From contig NC_092604.1 in NCBI RefSeq assembly GCF_047663525.1, forward strand, positions 10,589,501 to 10,653,500: 64,000 nucleotides of DNA. Direction: 5' to 3'. Under the pieces are notes generated by a model that worked only from the letters and a program-made list of their open reading frames with translations, searched no databases and was not told the DNA's origin. Position numbers and translations under genes: made by a program. Positions 21,913-51,089 of this stretch are shown here, in pieces (positions within the stretch are counted from its first letter, which is position 1; each line of letters begins with the position of its first letter). This stretch comes from Anas platyrhynchos. Lineage: Eukaryota; Chordata; Aves; Anseriformes; Anatidae.

Positions 21913-24900
21913 ATGATGATGGAGAACAAAGTGTTCCTGTCGTTTGCGTTCTACAGCACGGTCCTGATTGTGAAAATGTACGTCGTGGCCATCATTACGG
22001 GGCAAGTGAGACTCAGAAATAAGGTACGCTCCGTTTTCCTTTCCCTTCCTCACCCATTTCTGCTTTTTCGCCTGGGTTTCTGTTTGGGTTTTCTGCGAGC
22101 CCTTTCTTCTTTTAATCCTGGAAAGGCCGCCGCAAAGTTTTGCAGAAGCAAGGCGGGTTTCCTTTGACTTGAGTTGAAAGCAAAACATGTTTTATAGCTG
22201 CGGCAGATAAATATCTCGCTTCTCTTTGGCTCTTTTTGTTTGTTTCTACCATCTGTAGCTTGATGTTTATCGTTTCTGAATCCTAATCTAAATAGCAATT
22301 TCAGATTTAAAATGCCATGCAGGTGAGCTGCTTCTGGAAGGAGGCTCTGTTTACAGTTAATTTGCTGTGTCTGGAAGAACAGGAGAAAAAAAAAAAGAAA
22401 GGTTTGAGCACAGATTGTTGAAATGCCTGAAGAAAAGATTGCGATGGAGCAGAAAGCTTTCGTGTGCTTTCAGAGGCCGAATCGCTTCGTGGGCGCTCCA
22501 GGAGAGCGAAAAGTCATGGTGACCAAAAACAATAGCGGGAGGAAATGGGTCTTGGACACAGAGAAAAGGAGCAGGAGCTTGACTGCCTGCAGCCCAGTGG
22601 GAGCTGGTGGCAAAACTCCACTCTCTGTAAAAATAACTTGAAAACCATTCGAGACATTTCCCGCAGCATCAGGGGAGTGCGAGGGAGAAATTTCTACTCT
22701 CAGGCAAAATGCAAAGGTGGACACTCCTGTGCTGCAGCATCATCACAGCTAACAATTTGGCTTCTTCCTGAGTTTGTGAGAGATGCTGCAGCCCTGGCAC
22801 AGCCTGGGCTTGTAACACAACCGAAGGAAGTGCCAGGGTCCCTTGCAGGCTGCAGAGCGAAGCTGTCGCGTGTAAACAGGTCCCTGCCGAGCAGCTTCTG
22901 AGCATAGGTGGGGAGCTTGCATTAATCATTTCTATTCGTGAGCCTATTGATGATGAATCCAACTCCCCCAGGGCTTGTTTCAGTCCCAGAGCATCAGTGC
23001 CCAAAAGCCAGCCAGGGAATTTTCTGTCTTGGTAGGGCAAACTGATCTGTCATTCCCTGTTATCTTTTGGATGCTTCTTTCACCGTCTGCAAGCGCCGTG
23101 CCAGGAGTGATCTCATTCGCTGGTTGGCAAAGGCTCTTCCAAAAGGGTTTCACGGAGAGGAGTGGGCTGGGACCAGGCCAGCACAGGACCCCCGGGAGCT
23201 TGGAGCCCAAATTTCTGATCTGCTCGGGGGACAGTGGGGTTTTCAGGGGAAACCCATCGGGACGAGCAGGGCTTAACCCCCAGGGTGGTGCACGTGGAGG
23301 TGAGTTTGCCCTTGTGTTCATGAAGGGCGGTGAGAAACGGGCTCAGAGAGCTCCTTGGTCTCGAGGACCAGGGGCAAAAAGCCCACCTGGAGAATTCCAG
23401 GAAGCGTTGGAAGCTCTCCGAAAAGGGATGGGGACATTGGGGTGGAAACTCCCAGCTCTGGCTAGGACCTCCTGCAATAAATGTGGCGGATCAGCCACAT
23501 CTCCTTGGTGTCCAGACAAGATGTTGACCCTTCCTCAGCCCTGCCTGCTGCCCAGGGTGGGCTGGGGGCCCCGCGGTGAGCCGAGTATGGGGGCCTGGCA
23601 GGGATCTGCACCACCAAGGGCACCCAAATGATCTCCAGCACGCCTCAAGGTGCAGCACAAGAGGCCCTGAGTGAGCACTGACTGTGCTCCTCCCATCCGG
23701 CTGAGCTGATTTAACGATTTCTTTTAACCTCCCCATTTAAGATTTGCACGGAAATCCAAACAAAACCCCTAAATGAAGCTCCCACATTGGAGACGTGTCC
23801 CCTGACAGCCCCCCCTTGGGGGATTTTTCTCTTGCAGGCCTTTGCCAACCCCGAGGACGCGCTGCGCAACGGGGGGCTGCAGTACTACCGCCAGGACCCC
23901 GACGTGGAGCGCTGCCGCAGGCGAGTACTGGGGCTGCCGTCGTCGTGGAAAGCTAAAAGGGTCATTAATTAAGTAATTACCCAGATGGGTGGAATGCCTG
24001 CAGGTCCAAGGCAGGCCCCTGTACACCAGGGCAGCCTAATGTTTAACGGGAGCCTGGTGTGTGCCAGAGCGAGGAGAAGTGGAAGGACGCGGGTTTGGGG
24101 CCAGCAGACACCACAAAATCCCGGTGCTCAGAGCCCTGCTGGTCCTTTGGGGCTTGTCCCATGCCCACAGCTGACACGACCCCAATTTCAGCGTGGCTGC
24201 TCCCAGCGCTGGGTGGGCTTTGCAAAACCTCCCGTATCACCCAGTCCCCGGGCTGCCAGGGGTTAGGAGGAGGAGGCAGTGAGCTGTTCGCTTGCTAGGG
24301 AAAAGAAAATAATAGAAGCAATGTTAATCATAACCCTTTTGTTGGTTAGTCAGAAGAAAAACAGGCTGCCATAAAAAATTAATAACCGGAGCTGGAGGAG
24401 CAGCCTGGGGAAGTCTGGGGCTTTTGCTTCAGAGAAGAAATTATTGCAGATTTTCTCTAGGCTTTGTGGACATTTGAACATGCTGGGGCACAGGAGTTAG
24501 GGAGCGGGCAGGGTTTGGCCCCGTGGCCATCCATGGGTCACCCTTTGGGCCACAGCTGTCAGCACAGCCCCAACACACCTCGGTTCCACGGGCAGGGGGC
24601 GTGGGGCGAACACACCACGAGTCCTCCCATCCCAGGGACACATCTGCCTGCAAACCACCCATTTGTTGAGCAACTCGGCCTCATTTGGGGCCATGCCACG
24701 CTGGCCCCTCGCCAGCTCGCAGCGTTTCGCAGCTCCACGCAGGGTCTTTGTTTGGCTTTGTTTGTTTATAACTCCAGCCCTCGAGCTGTCAGCCACCGCG
24801 CCAAAGGCGTCCCAGGCACGGAGGGCAGCTCGCCGCCGGTTTTGGGAGCACAGCATCCCCTCCAGAGGGATGCCAGGTGCAAAATCCTGCTGCGTGCATG

Positions 24901-25250
24901 CGTAGGGCGGCGGATCTGAGCCTTTTGGGGGCTGCATCCACCCCTTCGGTGGGCTGGGAGAAACCTGTTGGGAATGAGCCAACCTTCTCTCCCTTTCCAG
25001 GGCGCACCGCAACGACATGGAGAACATCTTCCCCTTCCTCTTCCTCGGAGCCATCTACTCCCTGCTGGAGCCCAGCCCCGCGGTGGCCAGGCTCCACTTC
25101 TTCGTCTTCTGCGTGGGGCGCGTGGTGCACACCCTGGCTTACCTCCTGCGGCTCAGGGCGCCCACACGCTCCGTGGCCTACAGCGTGGCGCAGCTGCCCT
25201 GCTTCTCCATGGCCCTACAGATCCTCCTCGCCGCCGCCCCGTATTGGTAA
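21913..25250 (+). CDS. PTGES: Microsomal prostaglandin E synthase 1
   Basis: This is a MAPEG-family membrane enzyme that isomerises PGH2 to PGE2 using glutathione, downstream of COX-2 in the ER/nuclear envelope. Three exons read 21913-22023, 23838-23920 and 25001-25250, giving 147 aa (human 152). Four hydrophobic segments are visible. Exon 1 holds KMYVVAIITGQVRLR, exon 2 AFANPEDALRNGG and DPDVERC, exon 3 RAHRNDMENIFPFLFLG and GRVVHTLAYLLRLRAP. Glutathione and catalytic residues are kept at positions five lower than human: Asp44, Arg65, Arg68, Asn69, Glu72, His108, Tyr112, Arg121 and Ser122; human Thr131 is Ser126. The start is the first of three tandem ATG codons. Intron 2 appears to use a GC donor (AG|GCGAGT), because only that join keeps the frame. 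A non-coding upstream exon is possible. Confidence 0.95.
23921..23926 (+). other. PTGES: Non-canonical GC 5' splice site of PTGES intron 2
   Basis: Exon 2 must end at 23920 (CGC AG) to join G GCG CAC at 25001 and give Arg-Ala-His, as in all PTGES proteins. The intron then begins GCGAGT, a GC-AG type donor with an otherwise good AG|GCRAGT context. Using the GT at 23925 would shift the frame. Confidence 0.75.
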
Positions 25251-26418
25251 AGCCCAACAAGTGCCCAAAGGCCACCCAAAACCCTCCTCGTTCTGCTCTC
25301 TGCAGCTGCGTCGGCACCAGGATGGCCCCGGCTGGAGCGGGTTGGGGTGCAGGGGTGCGTGCGGGGGTGCTGCTGGTGCTGCGGGGATTTGTGACGTGGC
25401 CGCTGGGAGGTCCCTGTGTCTGCGGTGGAAAATGGGCAGGGGAGACCCCAGGGGGAAGGGAGGAGATGCTGAGCAGGCTTCCCTCGCTCCTGCACGCGTC
25501 CTGTCCTCGAGGAAGGGGTTTCACCGAAGGAAAACGGGTTTTCTGGCTAACTGACCCAAACTGCGGTGGGGATGATGTGCCCTTTCTCCTCAGTCACTGA
25601 TACCCCATGCATCAGGGAGGAAAAAAGCCAACAGCAGTCCCACGGCTCAACAGAAGCCCTCGTTTGGCAGACGTGGGTGCTGGCAGAGGGAGAAAAGCAA
25701 ACACCCTCCTGGTGCCAGGAGCGCCACAAAGCCAGCGCAGCGGGGGCGAGCGCAGCCCCCTGCATCCCCTCTCATGATCAGGGGCAGCTGCTCCAGGCTT
25801 TGGGTCTCAGCCCCGTCACGGGATGCACCAGGGACGTGCCCAAAACAGCCGGCAGGAACTGCCTGCCCTGCAGGGAGCTGCGCCCTCGCCCGCATCTGCA
25901 TCCGCACGCTGATGCTTGGAAAGGCTCCTGGGGCTGCGGGGTAAATCTCTTCTCTTCCGCTTGCAGCCTTTCCCTGGCTGCGGGGCGGCCCGTTGCTATT
26001 TGGGGAACGTGCCGTGGCCGCTTTGGGGTTGTTTTCTTTCAGCTGTCCCCCCGCTGTCCGCCGCTGCTGCGATCAGCTGGTGCTGGCAGGGAGCTCTGGA
26101 AAGGAGCGGAGCCGCTTTGAACACGTGCCCAAAAATGTGCCCCTGCGGGAGGAGGGTGCTGCTGCTGCTCCGTGGTGCTGCATGAAGGGCTGGTGGGGGA
26201 GCAGAGGGGTTGGGACCGGAGCCCTGCAGGAGGACAAGCACTGCAGGACAAGCCCTCTGCTGCCACGCAGCTGTCCCCCAGCACCTAAGCGGCAGCAGGC
26301 GATGGGGCGCCCCTTTGGAGGGCAGGGCAGGAGGGAGGAAGCCTCTGCTGCTCAGGGCCTCCTCTGAGGGCAACGCAGGGCTTGCTAAGATCACAGGGAG
26401 ACGGCAGGATGAGCAGAA

Positions 26419-26424
26419 AATAAA
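26419..26424 (+). terminator. Candidate polyadenylation signal of PTGES
   Basis: An AATAAA lies about 1.17 kb after the PTGES stop codon; a second lies at 26802-26807. Human PTGES also has a 3' UTR of more than a kilobase. The sequence does not decide between the two. Confidence 0.4.
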
Positions 26425-27679
26425 CTCCCTTTCCACCTGTCCTGAGCACAAAAGCTCTTCCCTTTGCTACACTCTCCTCTTGGGTGCTCTTACTGAGAGC
26501 GCACGGAGCACAGAGGGCAGAGGCAGCTCGGGCTCTGAGCCCCCACCCAATTTGGGGAGCAGCCCCCATCCAGCCGCTCCCAGCCCCGGCAGAGACGTGG
26601 CCTCAGGCTGAGCAGTGCGGGGAGGGCTCAGCAGATTGTCCCTGGCCACATCTCGCTGGCACAGCCCCGGCTCAGCAGATGGCCGGGGGGTTCCCCTCGT
26701 CACGAGCCTTCGCTGTCTCACGCGGCGCACGAGGTCTCAAGCCCCCTGCGCGTTCCTCTGCTGCCGCACATGCATCCTGGTGGCAGGAAGCAAATATTCC
26801 CAATAAAAACAAATCATTATGCTCTGATACATCCTTCCTTCGGGAGCAGCCGATGCAGCTGGCCAGCAGCTGGGCCCAGCCCCAGCAGTGCCCCCAGGGC
26901 TTCTGGAGAGATGAGGACCCCCTCCTCCAGGCCCACCTGCCCTGGAGAGGAAATTTTTTTTCCAGGTGGGCATCGTTTGTGCTGATCCTTTAAATTTAGC
27001 AGAGCTGGGGCTTGCAAAGCAGCTGTGCTTGGCTGTCCTGTCCAGAGCAGCAGGCTGCTGTAAGGTTTGGTGTGTCCCCAGCCCCTCTCCATGCCTGCTC
27101 CCAAGGGGAGATGCTTTTTCCAAGCAAGTTTTCTCCCTGCACCCCTTCCTCGTGGAGCCAAGCTGGTGCTTAAATCCCGGAGGGCTGGAGATGTGCAGGT
27201 AAGCTGTAGCTGCTTTCCGTGCTGTCCTTGCGGCTTATACAGGAGCCACCTGTCTTTCCTGAGCTCAGCAGCCCCCTCCTTTTGCTGGAACTCGCTAGGA
27301 AGCAAAGCCCTCACCTCCCCGATTCCCTCCTGTTTTCTTAAGCTGTCGGTGTTCGGGAGGTGCTGCCTGCCCCGTGCCTGCACGAGGTGGCTGGGATGGA
27401 CAAAATGGTTCCCCTGGCAGGCGCTCCTTTCCCTCTGCTTTTTGTTTTCAAGCGAGGAAGGCGGTGGCTTTGTGGGATGGCCTCCATCCAGTCCATGTTG
27501 CTGTGTGTTGGGATGTAGCTGGATTGAGGCTCGGGATGGGAAGGGAGAAGCGGGGCTGCAGGAACCCCAACCCCCAGAGCTGCGAATCCTTCCAGCCTCC
27601 TCCCAGCTGCTGGTTTGGTGCCTGGGGCTGGTGCCCTGCTTGGGGAAGCCAAGGTTATGTGCAGAGCTCTGCTTGCTTC

Positions 27680-27703
27680 TTTTTTTTTTTTTTTTTTTTT
27701 TTT
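27680..27703. repeat. Poly-T run (24 bases)
   Basis: An uninterrupted T run followed by an AT-rich ATTAAAAAAATAATAAA stretch. It has no flanking repeat family that I recognise, so a retrotransposed tail on the minus strand is possible but unsupported. Confidence 0.8.
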
Positions 27704-29877
27704 ATTAAAAAAATAATAAACCCTGCTGTACTGGCTGTAGGGGAAAAAAAAGCTTGGGAACGTGAACTCTCCTGGCTCCAAGAAAACAAACAGAGAAAGC
27801 CCACAAGGCAGACTTCAGAGAGGCCCAGCCATCACGTTTGTTTTGAAACCCTGGAGGCGGGTGGGGGACCGGACAGAGCCCGGCTGGTCCCTGCGTGGCC
27901 GGGACTGGGACCAGCACCGTGTCACTGGGAGCTGCTGGTTGTGCGTGGGGGAGCGGGGAGCCTGGGTGGGCACCCAGCAGGCTTGGTGGGGAGCCAGGGT
28001 GTTGCAGGGTGGTTATTTTTTGGGGGTGGGAGGTGGGTGATGGAGCCAGATATCCTCCCTCTTGCCCTGAGGAGCTCGGGGCTGCTCACCATTAGTGCCA
28101 AGGTGCTGTCCCCTGGGGCAGGAGGGTGCAGAGCAGTGAGGAGCTCCCTGCCTGCACCCAGCGCTGCTCCCCGTGCTGAGCCCTTCCACCTCCCTCTGGC
28201 TTTGGGCATCTGGCTCAAACGTTATCCTGAAGCTCCAAATTTTCTGCTCTGGCCTTGGTGCAGTGGGAAGGGATCCCCGGTGTCCCCTGCAGCTCCTGGG
28301 GGGGCTGTGGCTGCAGCTACCAGTCCCTAGGTTAGGGTGCGTGTGTGCCAAGGGCTTGTTTTCCACACCTGGCTCAGATGTGAAACACTCACCCTGCACA
28401 CCCCACCTGGGACCAAACATCTGCGGTGTTCGGTGCCGAGAGATTTGAATATGAGTCACTGCCAGCACACCCTGAGCCCTGGGACCCTGGAGGTGGGGGA
28501 AAAGCAAGCGGGGACCCAGCGGGGAGCCCCTTCCCCTGCTGTAGCCAGCTCAGGACCCCTTGCTCCCCCGGGCTCTGTGCTTGCCCCTTCCCACCCTGCT
28601 CCATCCTGACCTTCCCCTGGGCTTTGGGGCATCTCCACGTGTGCCCAGCCTGCTCTGCCCTCACCCCAAACCTTCCTCTAGCAAACATGTTTTGTTTGTC
28701 CCCTTTGTGGGGTTTTTGCCATGCAAATCCCATTATTTTCCGTGAGGACTCCGTGTTCCTGTGACTCACGGGGACAGCGAGGAGCCAGCTCTGCAGGTAC
28801 AGGCATCCAGCAGGCTTGGCCTCTAGGGAAATGATGAGTCCTCCTGGTCCCTGGCATTTACAAAGTAGCCTGTAGAAAGCTTTATTTTGGAGGATTTTTG
28901 CTATTGAGCTGTGGGGTGTGCCCTGGGGACACCCAGGAAGAGGGAGCTGGGCAGGGGTGGGTGCGGAGGGGGCAGAGCGGTGTAGGGGGGGGCTGTGGCT
29001 TTTGGGGCAAGTAGGATGAGGCTGGGGGGTCCCCCGCTTTGTGAGATGAGGGGAAATTTTTCCAACCCCTGATGGAAAAGCCTCTGGGAAGGAGCTGCGG
29101 GGCCGGGCTGCGTCCCCAGGGCCACCCGGCGCTGCGCTGCGTGGTGCTGCAGCACCCTCGTGTGGCAGCGGGCCGGGGGGGCACCCCAAAGCCACCCTCA
29201 GCCCCGGGGACAAGGACAGGGGACCCCCCCGGGAGTCGGGGTGCTGGGGGGGCTGAGGGTCCTGGGTAGGACAAGGAGGGGGTTGGAGCTGGGGGACCCC
29301 CTGCTCTGTGCCCAACGTCGAGCCCCTCGGTCCCCTGCTGAGGGTTTGGTGACTTTGCTCCTTGGGGAGGGTTTGGGGGGGTCCTGGGGCAGCTGCTTGG
29401 GGAAGGGTCCCGGGGGGTTCCCAGCAGCAAGCCTGCCGTGTGGCTTTGTGACACCGGCTGCCAAGCGGGTCTCGCTTCCCAAATTGTCCCAAATCTAAGG
29501 GGCAGCCCCCTAAAGCCCCGCATCCACCTCGGGCTGCGTCCTCTGGGGGCTTGGGGAAGGCGCAGCCAGGAGCAAAGCACCCGCTGCAGGGCGGGGGTGC
29601 TCCCCCCGAACAGCTCGGGTTTGGGGGGGGATTGTCGCATCCCCTGGGCCAGGAGGGGACCCTGTGGCAGGGATTTGGTGTCTGGGGGGGGGGGCCTGCG
29701 CCTTCCCCTTGCCACCAGAGGGCTCAGCGCAGCCGGAGGGGAGGGTGCTGTGCCGCTAGGTGCTGGCCGGGGATAACGGGGCTGGACAGGGATAACGGGG
29801 CTGGCATCCCTGCGAGCTGGAAAATGTGAGCTCTGTTTTGTCTCGCTGCCGTGGCAGCCGGTGCTGATGACAACACA

Positions 29878-29902
29878 AAAAAAAAAAAAAAAAAAAAAAA
29901 AA
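29878..29902. repeat. Poly-A run (25 bases)
   Basis: A simple A run followed by TTTAAAAAAATT. The upstream sequence matches no recognised retrogene. Confidence 0.8.
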
Positions 29903-31680
29903 TTTAAAAAAATTGCGTTAAAACATCGCCGGGGCAGACTTCAGGTTCCCATCGGGCGGAAAGCCCCGTGGGGTCGGGGACGAGGAGAGGGGTGCGGGAT
30001 GATCCTCCCATCATCCCAGACCTCTCACTTGGGACTCGGCTGGCTGAAAACCAGCTGCTTCAGGGAAGGAAACGGCCCTGAAAACCACGGCCCTGCAACC
30101 CTCCCAGCCTCCAGCCCGAGCTAGGGCGTGGGGATGGAGACCAGGAGCTGGTTCTGGTGCTGGATGTGGCCGTGATGGCTCGCTCCCGAGGAGGAGAAAT
30201 CCCCTGTGCTGGGAGACGAGGAGGCAGCACGGTGCCTTTGAGCTCCCCATCCCTGGCAGATCCCTTCCCCGGTGATGTGTGGACCCTGCCTGGCTCCTGG
30301 CTTGCAGCCCACCAGCTCCTGGAGCCAGCGGGACATCGGCTGGGACCTCGTGCTCGAGCTGGGGGCAGCGGAGGCAGGAAATAAGTGACATATTTCCAGC
30401 AGCTAACGGGAATGAGTCACTGGAGGAGCAATCTGCCCTGGGATCTGCGAGGTCTTCGCTTCCAAGGGTCTCTTGACTCGGGGCTGGATGCCCTCCAAGG
30501 GGATGTTCTGCACTGGCCACATGCTGAGGATGTGAGGATGCTGCCTGGGTGATGCGCTCTGCCTGGGGCCAGGCGGGACAAATGGCCATAAAGCTCTGCA
30601 AGCCCCTTCCTGAAGGGGTAAATAAGTGGTTACGGAGCAGCACGGAGCCCATGGGGGGGGTCAAGCTGCTGCTGAGTGGGACCATGGCTCGCAGAGGGCT
30701 CGGTGTCACTGTCAGTGATGCTTTCTGACCCTCTCCGAATCCACTTCACCCCTTTTGGTCTCCTGCTCCACCCAAGCAGCACTGGATGGGGCTGCTCGGT
30801 GGCACCTCCGCTGTCCTCCTGCGTTTTGGAGCCCTGTGCTGTGAGCTGTGCCTCGCTCCTGCCCTTCTGATCTTCACGTTCAGCAGCTGTCAGTGCTGGG
30901 TCTGATGTGTGCCAGGTCAGTGCCTGCCTTGGTGTGCAGGGCTGGGAAGAGCTGGGTTTGGGGCTGCCTCCTGCTCCCGGTGATGCTCAGCCCCTACCGA
31001 GTCGGTGCCCTTGGGATCGGCACGGGGCTGCGATGAGAGCACCTCCTTAGCTCGGGTTCTTCTCCAGTTTTCCAGGCAGGTCCAGATCTTTCTGCCTGTC
31101 CTTTTAGCTCCCAAATTTGTGCGCTTTTCTGGTCTCTGCTGTGCCTGCAGACAAGTGCTCATCCTGGGAGGACAGGCCTTCTGGAGCAGATGCTCACCCC
31201 TGACATCTGTGGAGCATCAATTAGCGGTCGGAGGCTCCCACCCCCATTTGTGATGCTGGGTTTGACCTCACAACGTAGCAGCGAGGGGCTCTGCTGGCTG
31301 CTGCTGGCCTCGTCCCATCTCAGCCCCTTGCCCTGCTGCAGGGGGACGTGTGGGTGCTGCTTTGGGGGGTTTGCAGGCTGCTGGGGGCAGGTCCCTGTCG
31401 TTCTGCTGCTCCCATCATGGATTATGGGCCCCCCAGCACGCTCCCCCCTGCCCCTATCCCAGGGTGCAGGGACCAATTGGGACCCCAGGATGCAATTTGG
31501 ATCCTAACGGGGGCAGGTGTGAAGGCAGGTGGGGTTTCTCCCCATTCTTCAAAACCTCCCAGGGGACTTGGCATGAGCAGCAACAACCCTGGGCAGAGCA
31601 AACCCTCAGCAGCCTGGGGGGGGCTGCGAGGTGCTGCTTGGCCAGGGCAGGTAGGGGAGCAGACAAGTCTCTACTCAGTA

Positions 31681-32130
31681 AAATATTTATTCCTCCATTA
31701 TTTCACAAGAGTTGTTTTTACAGAAACCTTACAAAAATTTCCAAAAAAACACAGACATGCAAAAAAAAAAAAAAAAAAAATTAAAAATCCACCGTGGATC
31801 TTGTTACAAGTAATTGAAATGTACAAATAGAAAGGGAGAGAGCAAGCTCAGGTTACACTAATCCCTCCGTTCTGATACCCCTCCGTGGGTGCAATTTGCG
31901 TCTCGTCTCGGTGAGGCTCCGACGCTGACTGACAATCCGTGATAAGCTGCCAAGAGCGTGGCGAAGGAGGGGCCCGAAGATTAGGAACGAATGTTTTCAA
32001 ATATATATATACATATAGATATTTAGTGAAGAAATATTTATTCCCTGCTTTTTTTAGGTTTACAGAAACGGCATCTGCAAACTATTAGATGGGTTTATTT
32101 TCATTAATGCTCGCAAAGAGGCAGCGACAT
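31681..32130 (-). other. AT-rich island with three minus-strand AATAAA signals
   Basis: AATAAA reads on the minus strand at 32094-32099, 32037-32042 and 31686-31691, within AT-rich unique sequence that includes an ATATATATATACATATAGATATTTAG stretch near 32000. It lies 1.9-2.3 kb downstream of the PRRX2 stop. It may be the distal 3' UTR of PRRX2 or the end of an unknown minus-strand RNA. Confidence 0.35.
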
Positions 32131-32659
32131 TTATATCCCTGTGGTTTCAGCTCGTACGACTGGAAAAAGAGCCCCGTGTGCTTTCCATGGGAATGGGACC
32201 CCCTCGCCCCCTGCCCCAGCGCTGTTCCTGGGGGGGTTGCTCTGCGGGGAAGCTGCCCCCACCCCGGCAGCTCTTGGAGGTCCCTGCTGTGGCTATCCAG
32301 GGAGCTGCGTCCTTCCCACCCAGCAAAAAGGGGGAGAAGAAGAGCTGTGGACTCAGGTTGGGTTTTTGGGGTGAGCGCATCCCCATTGGGGTGCCCCTGT
32401 GAGGGGTGGGTGGTGTTGGCTGTGCCCCCTCCCTGGCTGCAGAGCACGGGGCAGGGAGGTTGGAGCAGGGTAGGGACCAGGCTTATCCCAGCTCGGCTGC
32501 TGTGGGGGCTCTGGGTGCTGGGTGAAGCCCCCGGGCAGGCACCACCCGGGGTGTCCACCCGGGGCACCTCCGGTGCGCAAAGCCAAGGCGCTTTTGGCCT
32601 TGGCTTTGCACACCAGTGGGTGCTCATCTTGGTGTTCCTGGCCTTTGTGCTCAGCTCTG

Positions 32660-32722
32660 CTGCTGCGTTTCAGTCATCTCTCAAGGTCCCTTCCAACCCC
32701 AGTGACAATTCTGTGATTTCTC
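32660..32722 (+). mobile_element. CR1 LINE fragment, 3' tail
   Basis: The stretch CTCAAGGTCCCTTCCAACCC followed by ATTCTGTGATT is the typical 3' end of avian CR1 non-LTR retrotransposons, which end in short ATTCTGTG-type repeats instead of poly-A. Only about 50-60 bases are recognisable, so this is a short, old 5'-truncated copy. Its 5' limit is uncertain. Confidence 0.7.
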
Positions 32723-33741
32723 CACTCGGTATTCGCTCCACCAGCCCGTCTCCCTTCTGCAGAGGCAGGGCTGGTGCCTTCTCCACCCGTCCAACCTGGC
32801 ACTGGGCTGCTGCTCCTTGCCTTGGGTGCCGTGGCCTCCCGAGGACGTTTTCCCTGGGCTCCAACCTCCACCACCCCAGCACCAGCTCGTCCCGCGCCGC
32901 TGTGATATCAGAGCTGGAGCCCCGGGGTGAGGCCGCCTCCCCTGTGCCCGCTTTCCAAAAGGGAGCCCCCTGGTTCGGCTGCGTGCTGGGGTGGGGCGAG
33001 GGGGAAACCATTTCCTTTGGGCACGAAGACAAAAATGCCCCATGGAGCCTCCGGCCGCGGGCTCCGCGGCACATCTGCGGAGCTGCCGCCGGGGAGGCTG
33101 TGCCTCCGGAAGACGAAGCCGGCTCTGCCGTTGGCACGAAGCGCCGGGAGCCGCCTACTCAGCTGAAACCAACAGCTTTTTCCAATTTTCTCTTTCCCTG
33201 GGACGGTTCAATGACCTGGGGCTCTGCAGGATTGCTGGCAAAGCCCCGGCCGTGGGGCGGCGGTGCCTGGCCGGGGCGCGGTGATGTCCCCCCTGCAGCT
33301 CGAGGGCTCCCGGTGAGGATTTTGGGATGCTCCAACCCCGCTCAGTCTTCTGGGGAGGGGCAGAGCCCGGTGGGACAGGCACTGGGAAAGAGCCTTTGGC
33401 TTGAAAAAGTCTCCGCCGAGCCCCACGGCTGGCGATGCACGAGGAGTTGAAGGCACGGGTCGGCTTCGGCCGCACGGGCGAGCACCGCGGGTCGCAGCCC
33501 GGCACAAAGGGGGGGGCCCTAAAAATGGGCCTCGCGCAGCTTCGTGATCCTCCCGGCGCTGCGTGCCGGCCCTGCGGGAGGAGAAGACCCAATAACTCTT
33601 TGGCTCTCCGGGCAAGATACCCAAATTGGTCAAATCCAAAAGTCCAAGATCCTTCCATGTTTGGAAGCAAATTCTTGTTCGCTTGGCAAGTCTGTTTGTC
33701 CTCGAAGAGCGTGCGGGGGGTATGTGTGTGTATATATAGCC

Positions 33742-33747
33742 TTTATT
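33742..33747 (-). terminator. Candidate proximal polyadenylation signal of PRRX2
   Basis: The minus strand reads AATAAA about 215 bases after the PRRX2 stop codon, followed by a TATATA/CACACA stretch. It would give a short 3' UTR; more distal signals exist at 32.1-31.7 kb. Confidence 0.4.
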
Positions 33748-33962
33748 ATAAGGGTGTGCGGAAAAGCAAGTTTCTAACCAAGTTTGCTCCATATGTGGCT
33801 ATAATTATGTGCCACTTCGCACTGGGACTTGACTCTACCTTCGAAAGGGAAGAGGAGAGGAGAGGAGAGGTGCTGAGCCGTCGGGTGGGCAGCGGGGTCG
33901 TGCCGGCCGGTGCAGGACCCCGCTCTGCGTCCTGGATGAGGCCACGGGGGGGTCTCCCCCGG

Positions 33963-51089
<17,127 letters not shown>

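Larger units (their letters stand above)
25251..33962. other. Interval between PTGES and PRRX2
   Basis: This contains the likely PTGES 3' UTR on the left and the likely PRRX2 3' UTR on the right. No further gene was recognised. Between them is GC-rich unique DNA with a 24-base T run, a 25-base A run, three AP-1 matches (28452, 28762, 30413), an AT-rich island at 31681-32130, and one CR1 tail. Confidence 0.5.

Noticed and set aside
23837-23924. Alternative GT donor at 23925 for PTGES exon 2
   Set aside because: It adds four bases and shifts the frame of exon 3, losing the conserved Arg-Ala-His motif.
27677-27719. Poly-T run as the tail of a minus-strand retrogene
   Set aside because: No coding remnant or target-site repeat could be seen next to it.
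32089-33450. 453-codon plus-strand open frame
   Set aside because: GC-rich composition without stops by chance, crosses a CR1 tail and likely PRRX2 3' UTR, no recognisable domain.
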